From CmP2 sp052084925 (GTDB lineage: Bacteria > Actinomycetota > Actinomycetes > Actinomycetales > Micrococcaceae), in the NCBI GenBank assembly GCA_052084925.1, contig JBQDEV010000001.1:372001-436000 (forward strand): 64,000 nucleotides of DNA, in the 5' to 3' direction. Below, in pieces: positions 51,645 through 59,690 of this stretch. The position numbers were made by a program, and so were the translations under genes. Below the pieces are notes generated by a model. It was not told the origin of the DNA. It worked only from the letters and a program-made list of their open reading frames with translations, and ran no database searches. Position 1 is the stretch's first letter. Each line of letters opens with the position of its first letter.

Positions 51645-52349
51645 GTGCCTCCTCAGCTCAACCGACTGATCTATGTCGACGATTCCGGCAACCCGAATAC
51701 CGGCTTGGCCGTTTTCGGGTGGATTGAGTTTTCCCCGGACCATTGGTCCGCAGTATTGACCCAGTGGCTCGAGACTCGAAAGCGGCTTTGGCGCGACTTC
51801 GGAATCAACGTCACTGAGGAATTGCATACAACGCTCTACGTCAATGGACGAGGACGCATCTCAAAGCGCGTTCCAGACCGTCACATCCATAACGGCCAAA
51901 CGCATTGGAAGGACCTAGGTCGCGAAGTTGCCCTCGAATGTTTGGAAACCCTTCGGTCTACTGAGGGGCTCAGAATCGGCGCCGTCTACCGTCGGGGCGA
52001 ACCTCACGATATTGGCAAGCTAAAGCAGCTAGCATATGCATCACTGGTAGATCGGGTTGAAAGCGAACTCGCCGATTCCGAGTCCCTCGCGATGATCTTT
52101 ATTGACGGAGACGGTAGCGACACTTCATACCGAACAACACACCGCACATTGAAGCTAAATCAGAGACGCGTCATCGAAGATGCGCTGCATCTCGATTCGC
52201 GAACCTCGCAACTCGTCCAGATGGCCGATCTGGTCGCCTGGAGTGCCAACTCAGCGATCGACAAACATCCAAAGAATGAGTTCGCGCGGAGTTGGTACGC
52301 AGACTATCTTTCAGAACGAGATCCGCACCGAGCACCTAGAGAAATCTAA
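51645..52349 (+). CDS. DUF3800-domain protein
   Basis: A 234-aa protein starting at the GTG at 51645. The N-terminal LIYVDDSGNPNTG is the DUF3800 signature (YxDDSG, an RNase-H-like first strand), with LAMIFIDGDGSDTSY and LVQMADLVAWSANSAIDK carrying the other acidic residues. DUF3800 proteins are frequent in defence islands and mobile elements; the activity is unproven. Its stop codon lies within the right copy of the flanking repeat, where the left copy differs (ATCTAA against ATCTGG), so the present 3' end depends on the repeat junction. Confidence 0.82.
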   Translation: MPPQLNRLIYVDDSGNPNTGLAVFGWIEFSPDHWSAVLTQWLETRKRLWRDFGINVTEELHTTLYVNGRGRISKRVPDRHIHNGQTHWKDLGREVALECLETLRSTEGLRIGAVYRRGEPHDIGKLKQLAYASLVDRVESELADSESLAMIFIDGDGSDTSYRTTHRTLKLNQRRVIEDALHLDSRTSQLVQMADLVAWSANSAIDKHPKNEFARSWYADYLSERDPHRAPREI

Positions 52350-52458
52350 CTACTTAAACAGCTAGACCCCCTGATCCACGGGTAGTGGGGAGGTCTGCAC
52401 TGTTAAAGTTAGCGCCTTCGGACGATCACATCAACAGCCAGGCGAGGAGGGCTGCGCC
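52334..52458. repeat. About 125-bp direct repeat, right copy
   Basis: Near-identical to 51429-51552. It contains the DUF3800 stop at its left end, a GC-rich partial hairpin (AGACC near 52364 and GGTCT near 52392) and the 3' end of the 52426 membrane protein gene at its right end. Confidence 0.9.
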
Positions 52459-53154
52459 ACCGGCGAGGCCCCAACTAGCCAGGGAACCGACCAGGAATTC
52501 CTCCGCCTTGGTGCCCGAGGCGACAGTGCCTGCGGCTTCGTCGTCGCGCCTCTCCTCCGCACGCTTGGCCTCCGCCGAAATCTCGGGAAAGCGGACAATC
52601 CCCTTGGCCGCCATCAGCGCGGCCACCACATGGTAGGCACCCACCAGCGCCAGCACCGTGATGAATATCCGCTCGAGCGGACCGATCACACGCCCACCCT
52701 TGAGGGTGCTGGCCGGCACCGACCCGCCGGCCGGGCCGGCGACGCTGCGCCCGGAGAGTTCCAGGATGGCGCGGGTGATCCTGTTACCGGTCTGGGTCAG
52801 GAAGAGCACCACCGCCAGCCACAGCAGCGCCGTCGGCGGCCGGACCTCGAGCAGCTCCAGGTCCAGCCACGCGCCACCGGCGAGCACCGCCACCAGGGCG
52901 ACCGCCCACCACGACTGCATTTCCACGTGCGGGCCGCTCTCCATGCGCGGCGCCACGGACCACCATCCCGCCGCGACCACGGCGCCGGCTAACCCTGCCC
53001 ACCAGACCGGGGAAAACCAGAGCAACCCCACCACGGTAAAGATGAGCCACCAGGCGGCCTGGACGAACACCCCGGCGCGTCGCGGCAGTCGGGGCTCGAG
53101 AAGGCGGAGCAGATCGGTCACCGCGACCGCCAGTAGGGTCATCACGCTCAGCAT
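52426..53154 (-). CDS. Integral membrane protein paired with SatD-like gene
   Basis: A 242-aa protein with about six helices, one of them near the C-terminus. The segment WLAVVLFLTQTGNRITRAIL and the later PLERIFITVLALVGAYHVVA are typical of the DUF3307-like proteins found beside SatD. A charged loop (AEAKRAEERRDDEA) precedes the last helix. It overlaps the SatD-like gene by 7 bp. Function unknown. Confidence 0.75.
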   Translation of the reverse strand: MLSVMTLLAVAVTDLLRLLEPRLPRRAGVFVQAAWWLIFTVVGLLWFSPVWWAGLAGAVVAAGWWSVAPRMESGPHVEMQSWWAVALVAVLAGGAWLDLELLEVRPPTALLWLAVVLFLTQTGNRITRAILELSGRSVAGPAGGSVPASTLKGGRVIGPLERIFITVLALVGAYHVVAALMAAKGIVRFPEISAEAKRAEERRDDEAAGTVASGTKAEEFLVGSLASWGLAGGAALLAWLLM

Positions 53155-53807
53155 GGGAAGTCCTCTCGGTCGGCGTCCAGCAGGGCCATGGCCCCGGAAC
53201 GATGCAGCGATTGGGAGACCGCCGCCTGGGAGATGCCTTCGGCCCGAGCTGCCTCCTGTTGAGTATCGCCGACCAGCAGGGCGGCGAAGAGGCGGCGCTC
53301 CCGGGCCTTCATGCGACCGAGAACGTGATCGCGCAGCGTCAGCATCTGTGCCACGCTCCCGGTGAGCGGGAGATCCTCGGCCCGGAAGCCGGTGAGGATC
53401 TCATCGCGCTTGCCCTGACGTGATTCGGCATCCTCCAGAGCGGCGCGGGCATTCAACCAGGCGGAACCGTCTTGAATGGGCGGGCCCTGATGTTCGCCGT
53501 CTTCGATTCCTGTGGAGATCTCATTGATGACCCCGAGGCCGATACCGAAGCGCAGTCGAACCGAGTCCGGCAACAGCGCCTGCACGCGCAGGGTCAGCTG
53601 CAGGGCGCTGCGCGCGTCGGGGGCGATCACCTGGAACTCATCGCCCACGGTGGCCCAGGCAGAGCGGAGCACCGGCACGGATTCTTCCGCGCGAGCGAAG
53701 ACCTCCATGATGTCGCGCTGGGCGGCGGGCCGGTCGGCGAGCGCACGCGAGGCCACGATATCGGCGATGATCCCGGCGACAGGGTGATCAGGCTGGGGCG
53801 AGCTCAT
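53148..53807 (-). CDS. SatD-family protein with C-terminal HTH
   Basis: A 219-aa cytoplasmic protein. Residues 5-110 match SatD: GIIADIVASRALADRPAAQ, TVGDEFQVIAPDARSALQL and LRFGIGLGVINEIS, reminiscent of a nucleotide-cyclase-like fold. The C-terminus ends in a helix-turn-helix of the sigma-70 region 4 kind (GDTQQEAARAEGISQAAVSQ). It is coupled with the membrane protein gene. SatD was named from a streptococcal acid-tolerance locus; the mechanism is unknown. Confidence 0.82.
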   Translation of the reverse strand: MSSPQPDHPVAGIIADIVASRALADRPAAQRDIMEVFARAEESVPVLRSAWATVGDEFQVIAPDARSALQLTLRVQALLPDSVRLRFGIGLGVINEISTGIEDGEHQGPPIQDGSAWLNARAALEDAESRQGKRDEILTGFRAEDLPLTGSVAQMLTLRDHVLGRMKARERRLFAALLVGDTQQEAARAEGISQAAVSQSLHRSGAMALLDADREDFPC

Positions 53808-53852
53808 GACACCACAATAACACTTATAATAAGACGATTATAAGTTTTTGTG

Positions 53853-54260
53853 TCAGGATTCGGGGGTGATCAGCGGCCGAAACGATTCGATGCGCTGCAG
53901 CCGCACCACCACGACAGCCTGCGGCTCAGTCTTGCCTCGTTCCGCACGGCGGCGTGCTGCCTCCTCGAACACCTCGCCGTCGTCATGCACAACCGGGGCA
54001 CCCAGGAAGCGGTAGCCATTGCGCTGCTCACGGTCCACCACGGCGACTTCCACGAGCGAGCCCGCGCGAATATTCGCCAGCGTCTGCCCGTCTTGGGTGT
54101 CGTGGAACCACAGCTCATTCTCGCCCCACACGTTCAGGGACCCCTTGGGTGCGACGTGCGGGGTGCGTTCATCAGTGACGGTGGTGACGAAGGCGAGCTG
54201 CGCGTCCAGCATCTGCTTCATGTGGTCGGTCAGCACGGCTTCGGTGATGTTGGTGCTCAT
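53853..54260 (-). CDS. Pyridoxamine 5'-phosphate oxidase-family (FMN-binding split-barrel) protein
   Basis: A 135-aa protein: LDAQLAFVTTVTDERTPHVA, ENELWFHDTQDGQTLANIRA and VEVAVVDREQRNGYRFLG are the strands and FMN-contact regions of the small split-barrel flavoproteins. It may be a flavin reductase or haem/F420-linked relative. It starts 1 bp before the AKR gene stop, so they are probably one transcript of redox enzymes. Confidence 0.8.
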   Translation of the reverse strand: MSTNITEAVLTDHMKQMLDAQLAFVTTVTDERTPHVAPKGSLNVWGENELWFHDTQDGQTLANIRAGSLVEVAVVDREQRNGYRFLGAPVVHDDGEVFEEAARRRAERGKTEPQAVVVVRLQRIESFRPLITPES

Positions 54261-54261
54261 C

Positions 54262-55131
54262 TCAGTACTCCTCGTGGACGTCGGGATCTTGGCCCCAGAT
54301 ACGACCCTGTTCCAGGTGGTCGATGCGGATCATCTGCTCGCCGGACAGTTCGAAGCCCAGGCTGAGGTTGTCGCGCTGGCGCTCCGGGCTCGAGGACGCC
54401 GGCAACGGGATCACACCGTGCTGGAGGTGCCAGCGCAGCACCACCTGTCCCGGGGTGACCCCGTGCTCGCGGGCGATCTCGTTCAGCACCCGATCATCGC
54501 GCAGTTCGGAGGCCCGTCCCAGCGGGCTCCACGCCTGGGTGACGATGCCGTGCTGGTCGTGCACGGCGCGCAGTTGCTCCTGCACGAAGTAGGGGTGCAT
54601 TTCGATCTGATTGACGGCGGGCATCACGCCCGTTTCCTCGTGAAGGCGACGCAAGTGCTCGGCGGTGAAGTTGGAGACGCCGATACTGCGGATCAACCCT
54701 TCCTCGCGCATCTCGATGAGTGCACGCCAGGTATCGACGTAAAGGTCGAGTCGCGGCAGCGGCCAGTGGATGAGTGCCAGATCGACGTAGTCGAATCGCA
54801 GGTTCTCGAGGGAGACGCGCAGGGATTCTCGGGCGCCGTGGTAGCCGTGGAAGCGGCCCGGGACCTTGGTGGTGACGAGGATGTCCTCGCGGTTCAGGCC
54901 GGAGGCGCGCACCGCCTGGCCGACCTCGGCCTCATTGCCGTAGCTCAGCGCGGTGTCGAGCAGGCGGTACCCCTGCTGCAGGGCCGAACGCAGGGAGCGG
55001 ACCATGACGCCGCGCTCGTTCTTGTTGTCGCCGCGCACCAGAGTGCCGAAGCCGATGCCGGGCAGGGTGGTGCCGTCGTTGAGCGTGAAGGTCGGGATGC
55101 GGTGAGCGGTCTGATCAGGTTGATCGGTCAT
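54262..55131 (-). CDS. Aldo/keto reductase
   Basis: A 289-aa AKR: GFGTLVRGDNKNERG, catalytic Tyr in LDTALSYGNEAEVG, Lys in TTKVPG, His in LALIHWPLP. The C-terminal PASSSPERQRDNLSLGF is the NADPH phosphate site. It reduces aldehydes or ketones of unknown identity. It is followed by the flavin-protein gene without a gap. Confidence 0.9.
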   Translation of the reverse strand: MTDQPDQTAHRIPTFTLNDGTTLPGIGFGTLVRGDNKNERGVMVRSLRSALQQGYRLLDTALSYGNEAEVGQAVRASGLNREDILVTTKVPGRFHGYHGARESLRVSLENLRFDYVDLALIHWPLPRLDLYVDTWRALIEMREEGLIRSIGVSNFTAEHLRRLHEETGVMPAVNQIEMHPYFVQEQLRAVHDQHGIVTQAWSPLGRASELRDDRVLNEIAREHGVTPGQVVLRWHLQHGVIPLPASSSPERQRDNLSLGFELSGEQMIRIDHLEQGRIWGQDPDVHEEY

Positions 55132-55244
55132 GCCTCGAGCCTATCCGCCCCGCTCCCAAGGGTTCCAGGGGTCAAGGGTGAGCACTCGAAAAACCCTCCC
55201 GCAGGAGGACGCCGATGACCTGCGCGCCGGTTTAAGGTGGAGAC

Positions 55245-56480
55245 GTGAATCCTTTGCGCGCCTTCGATCAGTTCTCGAACCGGCACCCCGTGCTGGTCGA
55301 TGGCTGCGTGGCCGGACTGCTGTGGCTGCTCTTCGGCCCGATGTTCACCCTGGGCTATGCCACCGGGGTGGGCGAAGTAATCTGGATGCTGACCCTGTCG
55401 CTGATGCAGTCACTGCCTTGGGCGCTGCGGCGCGTACGGCCGGTGAGTTCCGGGGCGCTGATCGTCGCGGGATTCATGCTTCAGCTGCTGGTGGGTCCGC
55501 CCATGCTGGGCACCATCATCTTCGCCCCGCTCACGGTGCACAATCTGGCCGCCCACGGTCCGCGGTGGGCCTCGCGCGCGGGTTTCGCCGTCGCCGTGTT
55601 CGGCTCGCTGGGGTACGGGTTCCGGTTCGCTTACTTCCCCTTCGCGGTGATGCAGAACGAGAACGACCCGGGCCTGATGAGTCCCGGTGGGATCTTCGCC
55701 CTGGCGCTGGTGGCGATCATCTGTATCGCGATCTGCACGGCCGCCTGGGCGTTCGGCGATCTGGCCCGGACCCGGCGCCTCACCCTACAGCAGGCCGCCG
55801 ATCGTGCGCGGCAGCTGGAGGTCGAAGCCGCCCAAGAGCGCGCGCTGGCCGCCGCCGACGAGCGCAATCACATCGCCCGGGAGATGCACGACATCGTGGC
55901 GCATTCCCTGCAGGTGATCATCTCCCAGGCCGACGGCGGCCGCTACGCCGGAGCGCGTGATCCGCAGATCGCCGTCGACACCCTGGAGACCATCGGCACC
56001 GCCTCCCGCGATGCCCTGGGCGAGATGCGCCGCCTGCTCGGCGTGCTGCGCGGGCCGGGTCAGACCGAGCACCGACCACAGCCGGGCCTCGCCGAGCTGC
56101 CGGAACTGATCGAGACCATTCAACTGACCGGGATGACCGTGGAATTGCACCACGACGGCGTCGCCCGGGGAGGCCTGCCGGCCGGCGGCGAGTTGGTCGC
56201 CTACCGGGTGGTGCAGGAAGCGCTGACCAACGCCGCCCGCCACGCCGGCCCGCGCACCCACGTGCAGGTGAACCTGAGCTGGACCGCGGCGGGGCTCACC
56301 CTGCGCATCGACGACGACGGCCGGGGTGCGGCCGCCCACCGCGGCGACACCACGGGCGCCGGGCAGGGCCTGATCGGCATGCGCGAACGGGTCGGCCTCT
56401 ACGGGGGCGAGGTCAGTGCCGGTCCGCGCCCCGGAGGCGGATTCCGCGTGGACGCGACCATCCCCTACCAAGAGACCTGA
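55245..56480 (+). CDS. NarL-type sensor histidine kinase
   Basis: A 411-aa membrane kinase starting at GTG 55245 after AAGGTGGAGAC. Residues about 10-170 hold several hydrophobic helices without a large extracellular loop. The HisKA_3 motif is NHIAREMHDIVAHSLQVIIS, and the ATPase lobe ends with DDDGRGAAAHRGDTTGAGQG and LIGMRERVGLYGG. It is followed after 17 bp by its response regulator. Confidence 0.9.
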   Translation: MNPLRAFDQFSNRHPVLVDGCVAGLLWLLFGPMFTLGYATGVGEVIWMLTLSLMQSLPWALRRVRPVSSGALIVAGFMLQLLVGPPMLGTIIFAPLTVHNLAAHGPRWASRAGFAVAVFGSLGYGFRFAYFPFAVMQNENDPGLMSPGGIFALALVAIICIAICTAAWAFGDLARTRRLTLQQAADRARQLEVEAAQERALAAADERNHIAREMHDIVAHSLQVIISQADGGRYAGARDPQIAVDTLETIGTASRDALGEMRRLLGVLRGPGQTEHRPQPGLAELPELIETIQLTGMTVELHHDGVARGGLPAGGELVAYRVVQEALTNAARHAGPRTHVQVNLSWTAAGLTLRIDDDGRGAAAHRGDTTGAGQGLIGMRERVGLYGGEVSAGPRPGGGFRVDATIPYQET

Positions 56481-56497
56481 CGAGAGCCGAGGACCCC

Positions 56498-57205
56498 ATG
56501 ACCACTTCCGCGACCATCCGCATCGCCCTGGTCGACGATCAGCACCTGATCCGCTCCGGGATGGCGATGCTGATCAGCTCCCAGCCCGACTTGGAGGTGG
56601 TGGCCCAGTCCGATAACGGGCAGGCCGCCCTGGACTCCCCCGAGGTGCGCGGCGCCGACATCGTGCTGATGGACATCCGCATGCCCGTGCTGGACGGCAT
56701 CGCCGCCACCCGGACCCTGCTCGGCGGCAACGGTGCTGCTGCGGTCACCGAGCACACCCCGCGCGTCGTCGTGCTCACCACCTTCGATCTGGACGAGTAC
56801 GCCCTGGACGCCATCGACGCCGGGGCCTCCGGATTCCTGCTCAAGGACGCCCCGCCGGAGGAACTGCTCGCCGGCATCCGGGCCGTGCACCGCGGCGACG
56901 CCGTCATCGCGCCCTCCACCACCCGACGCCTGCTGGACCATCTCGCCCCGAGCCTGCAGCCGGCCACGCCCACCACTCCGGAGGACGACGCGCGACTGGC
57001 CGCCGTCGGCAGCCTCACCCCACGCGAGCACGAGGTGCTGGTGCTGATGGCCGCCGGACTGTCCAACCAGGAGATCGCCGCGCAGCTCTTCGTCTCCGAG
57101 ACCACCGTGAAGACCCATGTGGGCCGGGTGCTGCACAAACTCGGGGCGCGCGACCGGGTGCAAGCTGTGGTCACCGCCTACCGCACCGGGGTGGCGGCCC
57201 CCTGA
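56498..57205 (+). CDS. NarL/FixJ-family response regulator
   Basis: A 235-aa regulator: ALVDDQHLIRSGMAML, phosphoacceptor Asp59 in VLMDIRMPVLDG, FLLKDAPPEELL, and a LuxR-type helix-turn-helix (LTPREHEVLVLMAAGLSNQE, TVKTHVGRVLHKLGARDR). It forms a two-component pair with the kinase just upstream. Targets are not apparent; the next genes on the strand encode a small membrane protein and a DNA glycosylase. Confidence 0.92.
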   Translation: MTTSATIRIALVDDQHLIRSGMAMLISSQPDLEVVAQSDNGQAALDSPEVRGADIVLMDIRMPVLDGIAATRTLLGGNGAAAVTEHTPRVVVLTTFDLDEYALDAIDAGASGFLLKDAPPEELLAGIRAVHRGDAVIAPSTTRRLLDHLAPSLQPATPTTPEDDARLAAVGSLTPREHEVLVLMAAGLSNQEIAAQLFVSETTVKTHVGRVLHKLGARDRVQAVVTAYRTGVAAP

Positions 57206-57258
57206 TCGCACGGACCAACAGCAGACGCCGTCGCAGCTGCTCGTGAGACGATGAACGC

Positions 57259-57477
57259 ATGAGGAACACCCCCGGCAAGCCCGACTCCGCATCTCGCCGC
57301 CCCACCCCCGCCACGCTGGGCCTGGTCATTCTGCTCGTCGTCGGCGGGCTCGTGCTGGCCACCGCGCTCGGACTGAACTTCCTCACCCATGAGCTCAACA
57401 TCGTGCTGCTGGTGATCGGCGTCGCCCTGATCGCCGCGGCCATCGTCGGGCTGATGCTCAAGGAGCTGCGGCCGTGA
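57259..57477 (+). CDS. Small two-helix membrane protein
   Basis: A 72-aa protein with a short basic N-terminus and two hydrophobic helices (LGLVILLVVGGLVLATALGL and IVLLVIGVALIAAAIVGLML). It overlaps the AlkZ-like gene by ATGA. Family unknown; possibly a membrane stress or regulatory peptide. Confidence 0.65.
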   Translation: MRNTPGKPDSASRRPTPATLGLVILLVVGGLVLATALGLNFLTHELNIVLLVIGVALIAAAIVGLMLKELRP

Positions 57478-58652
57478 CCGACCGTCGCCTGGCCCGCGCC
57501 CGCCTCGTTGCCCAGGGGCTCATCCGCGCTGGCGCTGATAGTGACGCCGAATCTGCGCCCACACCGCACCAGGTGGCCCAGCGTTTCGCAGCGATGCAGG
57601 GCCAGGACCTGCCCGGCGTGCTCTCCTCGATAGCCCTACGCGCCCGCACCGACGCGGAGGCGGTGATTGCCGCGTTCGACCGCGGCGAGATCGTGCGCGC
57701 CTACCCCATGCGCGGCACCGTGTTCGCGATGCCCGCCGAGGACGCGCTCTGGATCTCCCAGCTCTGCAACGCCGCCCCGGTGCGCTCAGCCATCAACCGC
57801 CGGTCCGCCCTCGGCCTCGAGAACCACGACGTGGCCACCGCCGCCGAGGTGCTGACCCGCACGATCACCGAGGCCCCCACCCGGGGGCTGCCCCGCTCCG
57901 AGATCCTCGCCGCCTGGAACGCCGCCGGGATCTCCACCGACGGCGGGCGCGGCTACCACCTGCTGGTGCACTTCATCTCCACGGGCCATGCCGTCTACGG
58001 CACCCTGTCCACGCGCGATCACCGCGATCACGACGTCATGCTCGGCGCCGACTGGCTGCCCGCTGGCTCGGATCTGGCCTCGCGGTTCAACAACGACGAG
58101 GTGGCCGCCACCGCCGAGCTGCTGCACCGCTATGTGCTCACCCACGGCCCGGTCACGCTGCGCGATGCCGCCTGGTGGACCAAGCTGCCGCTGAAACTGC
58201 TGCGTCCGGCCGCCGAGCAGATGCTGCGCGAGCACGACGACGTCGACTCCGGCACCTGGTCCGGCCCGGGCGCCGCCGGTCCACTCACCGAGCACGACGG
58301 CGCACCTCAGTACTGGCGCGCCGGGCTGCAGGATGAGGTCACCGAGGCCGGGCGCCGCACCGACGCGCCGATGCTGCTGCCCGCCTTCGACGAGGTGATC
58401 CTGGGCTACCAAGACCGGATGTACATCGTGCCCGAGGCCCACCACGAGGCCCTGGTGCCCGGCAACAACGGCGTGTTCCGCTCCGCGGCAGTTGCCGGAG
58501 CCGAGGTGGTCGGGTTCTGGAAGCGCGGCCCGGCCTCGAAGTCCGCGCAGTCCGGCGCCCGGAAGCTGGTGCACGAGCCCTTCGGCACCGTCTCCGCGGC
58601 CCGGGCCAAACAGCTGGAATCCCGCTACGCCGCTTTCCCGTTCCCGAGCTGA
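57474..58652 (+). CDS. Winged-helix DNA glycosylase-like protein (AlkZ/YcaQ family, HTH_42)
   Basis: A 392-aa protein of the HTH_42 family. The segment AQRFAAMQGQDLPGVLSSIA contains the Q-x-Q type motif that AlkZ enzymes use to open abasic or crosslinked sites, and the later part (ALRARTDAEAVIAAFDRGEI, RAYPMRGTVFAMPAEDALWI) is family-typical. These proteins unhook interstrand crosslinks or remove bulky lesions. It is the last gene of a rightward run, followed by an inverted repeat. Confidence 0.8.
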   Translation: MTDRRLARARLVAQGLIRAGADSDAESAPTPHQVAQRFAAMQGQDLPGVLSSIALRARTDAEAVIAAFDRGEIVRAYPMRGTVFAMPAEDALWISQLCNAAPVRSAINRRSALGLENHDVATAAEVLTRTITEAPTRGLPRSEILAAWNAAGISTDGGRGYHLLVHFISTGHAVYGTLSTRDHRDHDVMLGADWLPAGSDLASRFNNDEVAATAELLHRYVLTHGPVTLRDAAWWTKLPLKLLRPAAEQMLREHDDVDSGTWSGPGAAGPLTEHDGAPQYWRAGLQDEVTEAGRRTDAPMLLPAFDEVILGYQDRMYIVPEAHHEALVPGNNGVFRSAAVAGAEVVGFWKRGPASKSAQSGARKLVHEPFGTVSAARAKQLESRYAAFPFPS

Positions 58653-58690
58653 TCCCAGCCGGCCGACGTCCTCACCGACCGCCGCGGACG

Positions 58691-58757
58691 AGATTCATGA
58701 CTGAACAGACAAAACCGGCTCAATTTCCGCGCTTTCTGTCTGCTCAGTCATGAATCT
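58691..58757. repeat. Large inverted repeat between convergent genes
   Basis: Arms of 21 bp, 58691-58711 and 58737-58757, match at 20 of 21 positions as inverted copies of AGATTCATGACTGA(A/G)CAGACA around a 25-bp spacer, in the gap between the AlkZ-like gene and proC. It could be a bidirectional terminator, but the spacer is long for that; a REP-like or small mobile repeat is also possible. Confidence 0.7.
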
Positions 58758-58805
58758 GGCTTCGGTCACCGCTCTAACCACCGCCGCCGTCACCCCAGCC
58801 CCCGA

Positions 58806-59690
58806 TCAGGCGCCGCCTCCGGCAATCTCCCGCGCCCTGGCCATCGACGCCTCGGCTGCCCGCTGGAACACCTCGCTCAGGTTCGCCCCCTCGAGCACTG
58901 TCAGCGCGTGTATCGACGTCGAGTCCGGGTGCGTGAACGGGCCCAGCAGACCCGGCACCACAGCGTCCGCGTCGGCTTCGCCCGTCACACCCGATTCATC
59001 CGACTCCCGCGCCTGCTCGGCCCGCTCCAGCAGCGCCGCCGTCCCCAAGAACGTCCCGTGCACCAGCTCGCGGGCCTGCGCCGCGGTGAAACCGAGTCGC
59101 TCCGCCGCCGCGCACATTTCGCGCACGATCCACAGGAAAGAGCCGGGGCCAGTGCCGGAGATGCTGCTCACCGCGTCGAGCTGATCGTCCCGGACCGACA
59201 CCACCGTGCCGTACGCCTGAAACACGGCACGCACGGCATCCACCGCATCGGCATCCGCACCCGCGTCCAGCTCACCCAGCCCGGTCACGCACTTCCCCAC
59301 CGCACCGCCCAGATTCGGCAGCGCCCGCAGCACCCGGCCCCGAGGCCCCGGCAGCGCCTCCCGCAGCGCCTCCAGCGTCACCCCCGCCGCCACGCTCACC
59401 ACCACTGCACCCTCACGCAGTGCCTCAGCAATGTCCTGGGCCGTCGCCAGAATCTCCCCGGGCACCACGGCGAGCACGACGACGTCGCACGCCTCAGCCA
59501 GCGCCCGATTCGCGCCCGGCACCGCTTCCACCGACTCCACCGGGGCGCCCCAGCTCTCGGCGGCCGCTCGCGCACCGGCCTCGGACCGGCTCGTGCCGCG
59601 CACCATCACGCCATCAGCCGCGAGCGCACCCAGCAGCGCGCCCCCGATCTCTCCGGTACCGATCACACCGACCGTTGTCGCACCGCTCAT
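58806..59690 (-). CDS. proC: Pyrroline-5-carboxylate reductase family protein (ProC)
   Basis: A 294-aa NAD(P)H-dependent reductase: VGVIGTGEIGGALLGALA at the N-terminus, the family segment LRALPNLGGAVGKCVTGLGE, and the active-site region SSISGTGPGSFLWIVREMCA (normally SGSGPAY). It would reduce pyrroline-5-carboxylate, or a related cyclic imine, to proline. Its position after the Ldh-family gene (4-bp overlap) in a hydroxyproline-type cluster suggests a catabolic or salvage copy. Acidic insert near residue 235. Confidence 0.82.
   Translation of the reverse strand: MSGATTVGVIGTGEIGGALLGALAADGVMVRGTSRSEAGARAAAESWGAPVESVEAVPGANRALAEACDVVVLAVVPGEILATAQDIAEALREGAVVVSVAAGVTLEALREALPGPRGRVLRALPNLGGAVGKCVTGLGELDAGADADAVDAVRAVFQAYGTVVSVRDDQLDAVSSISGTGPGSFLWIVREMCAAAERLGFTAAQARELVHGTFLGTAALLERAEQARESDESGVTGEADADAVVPGLLGPFTHPDSTSIHALTVLEGANLSEVFQRAAEASMARAREIAGGGA

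Noticed and set aside
51385..51669. Small plus-strand frames across the left 125-bp repeat
   Set aside because: They have no ribosome sites, one recurs only because the repeat is duplicated, and the translations resemble nothing.
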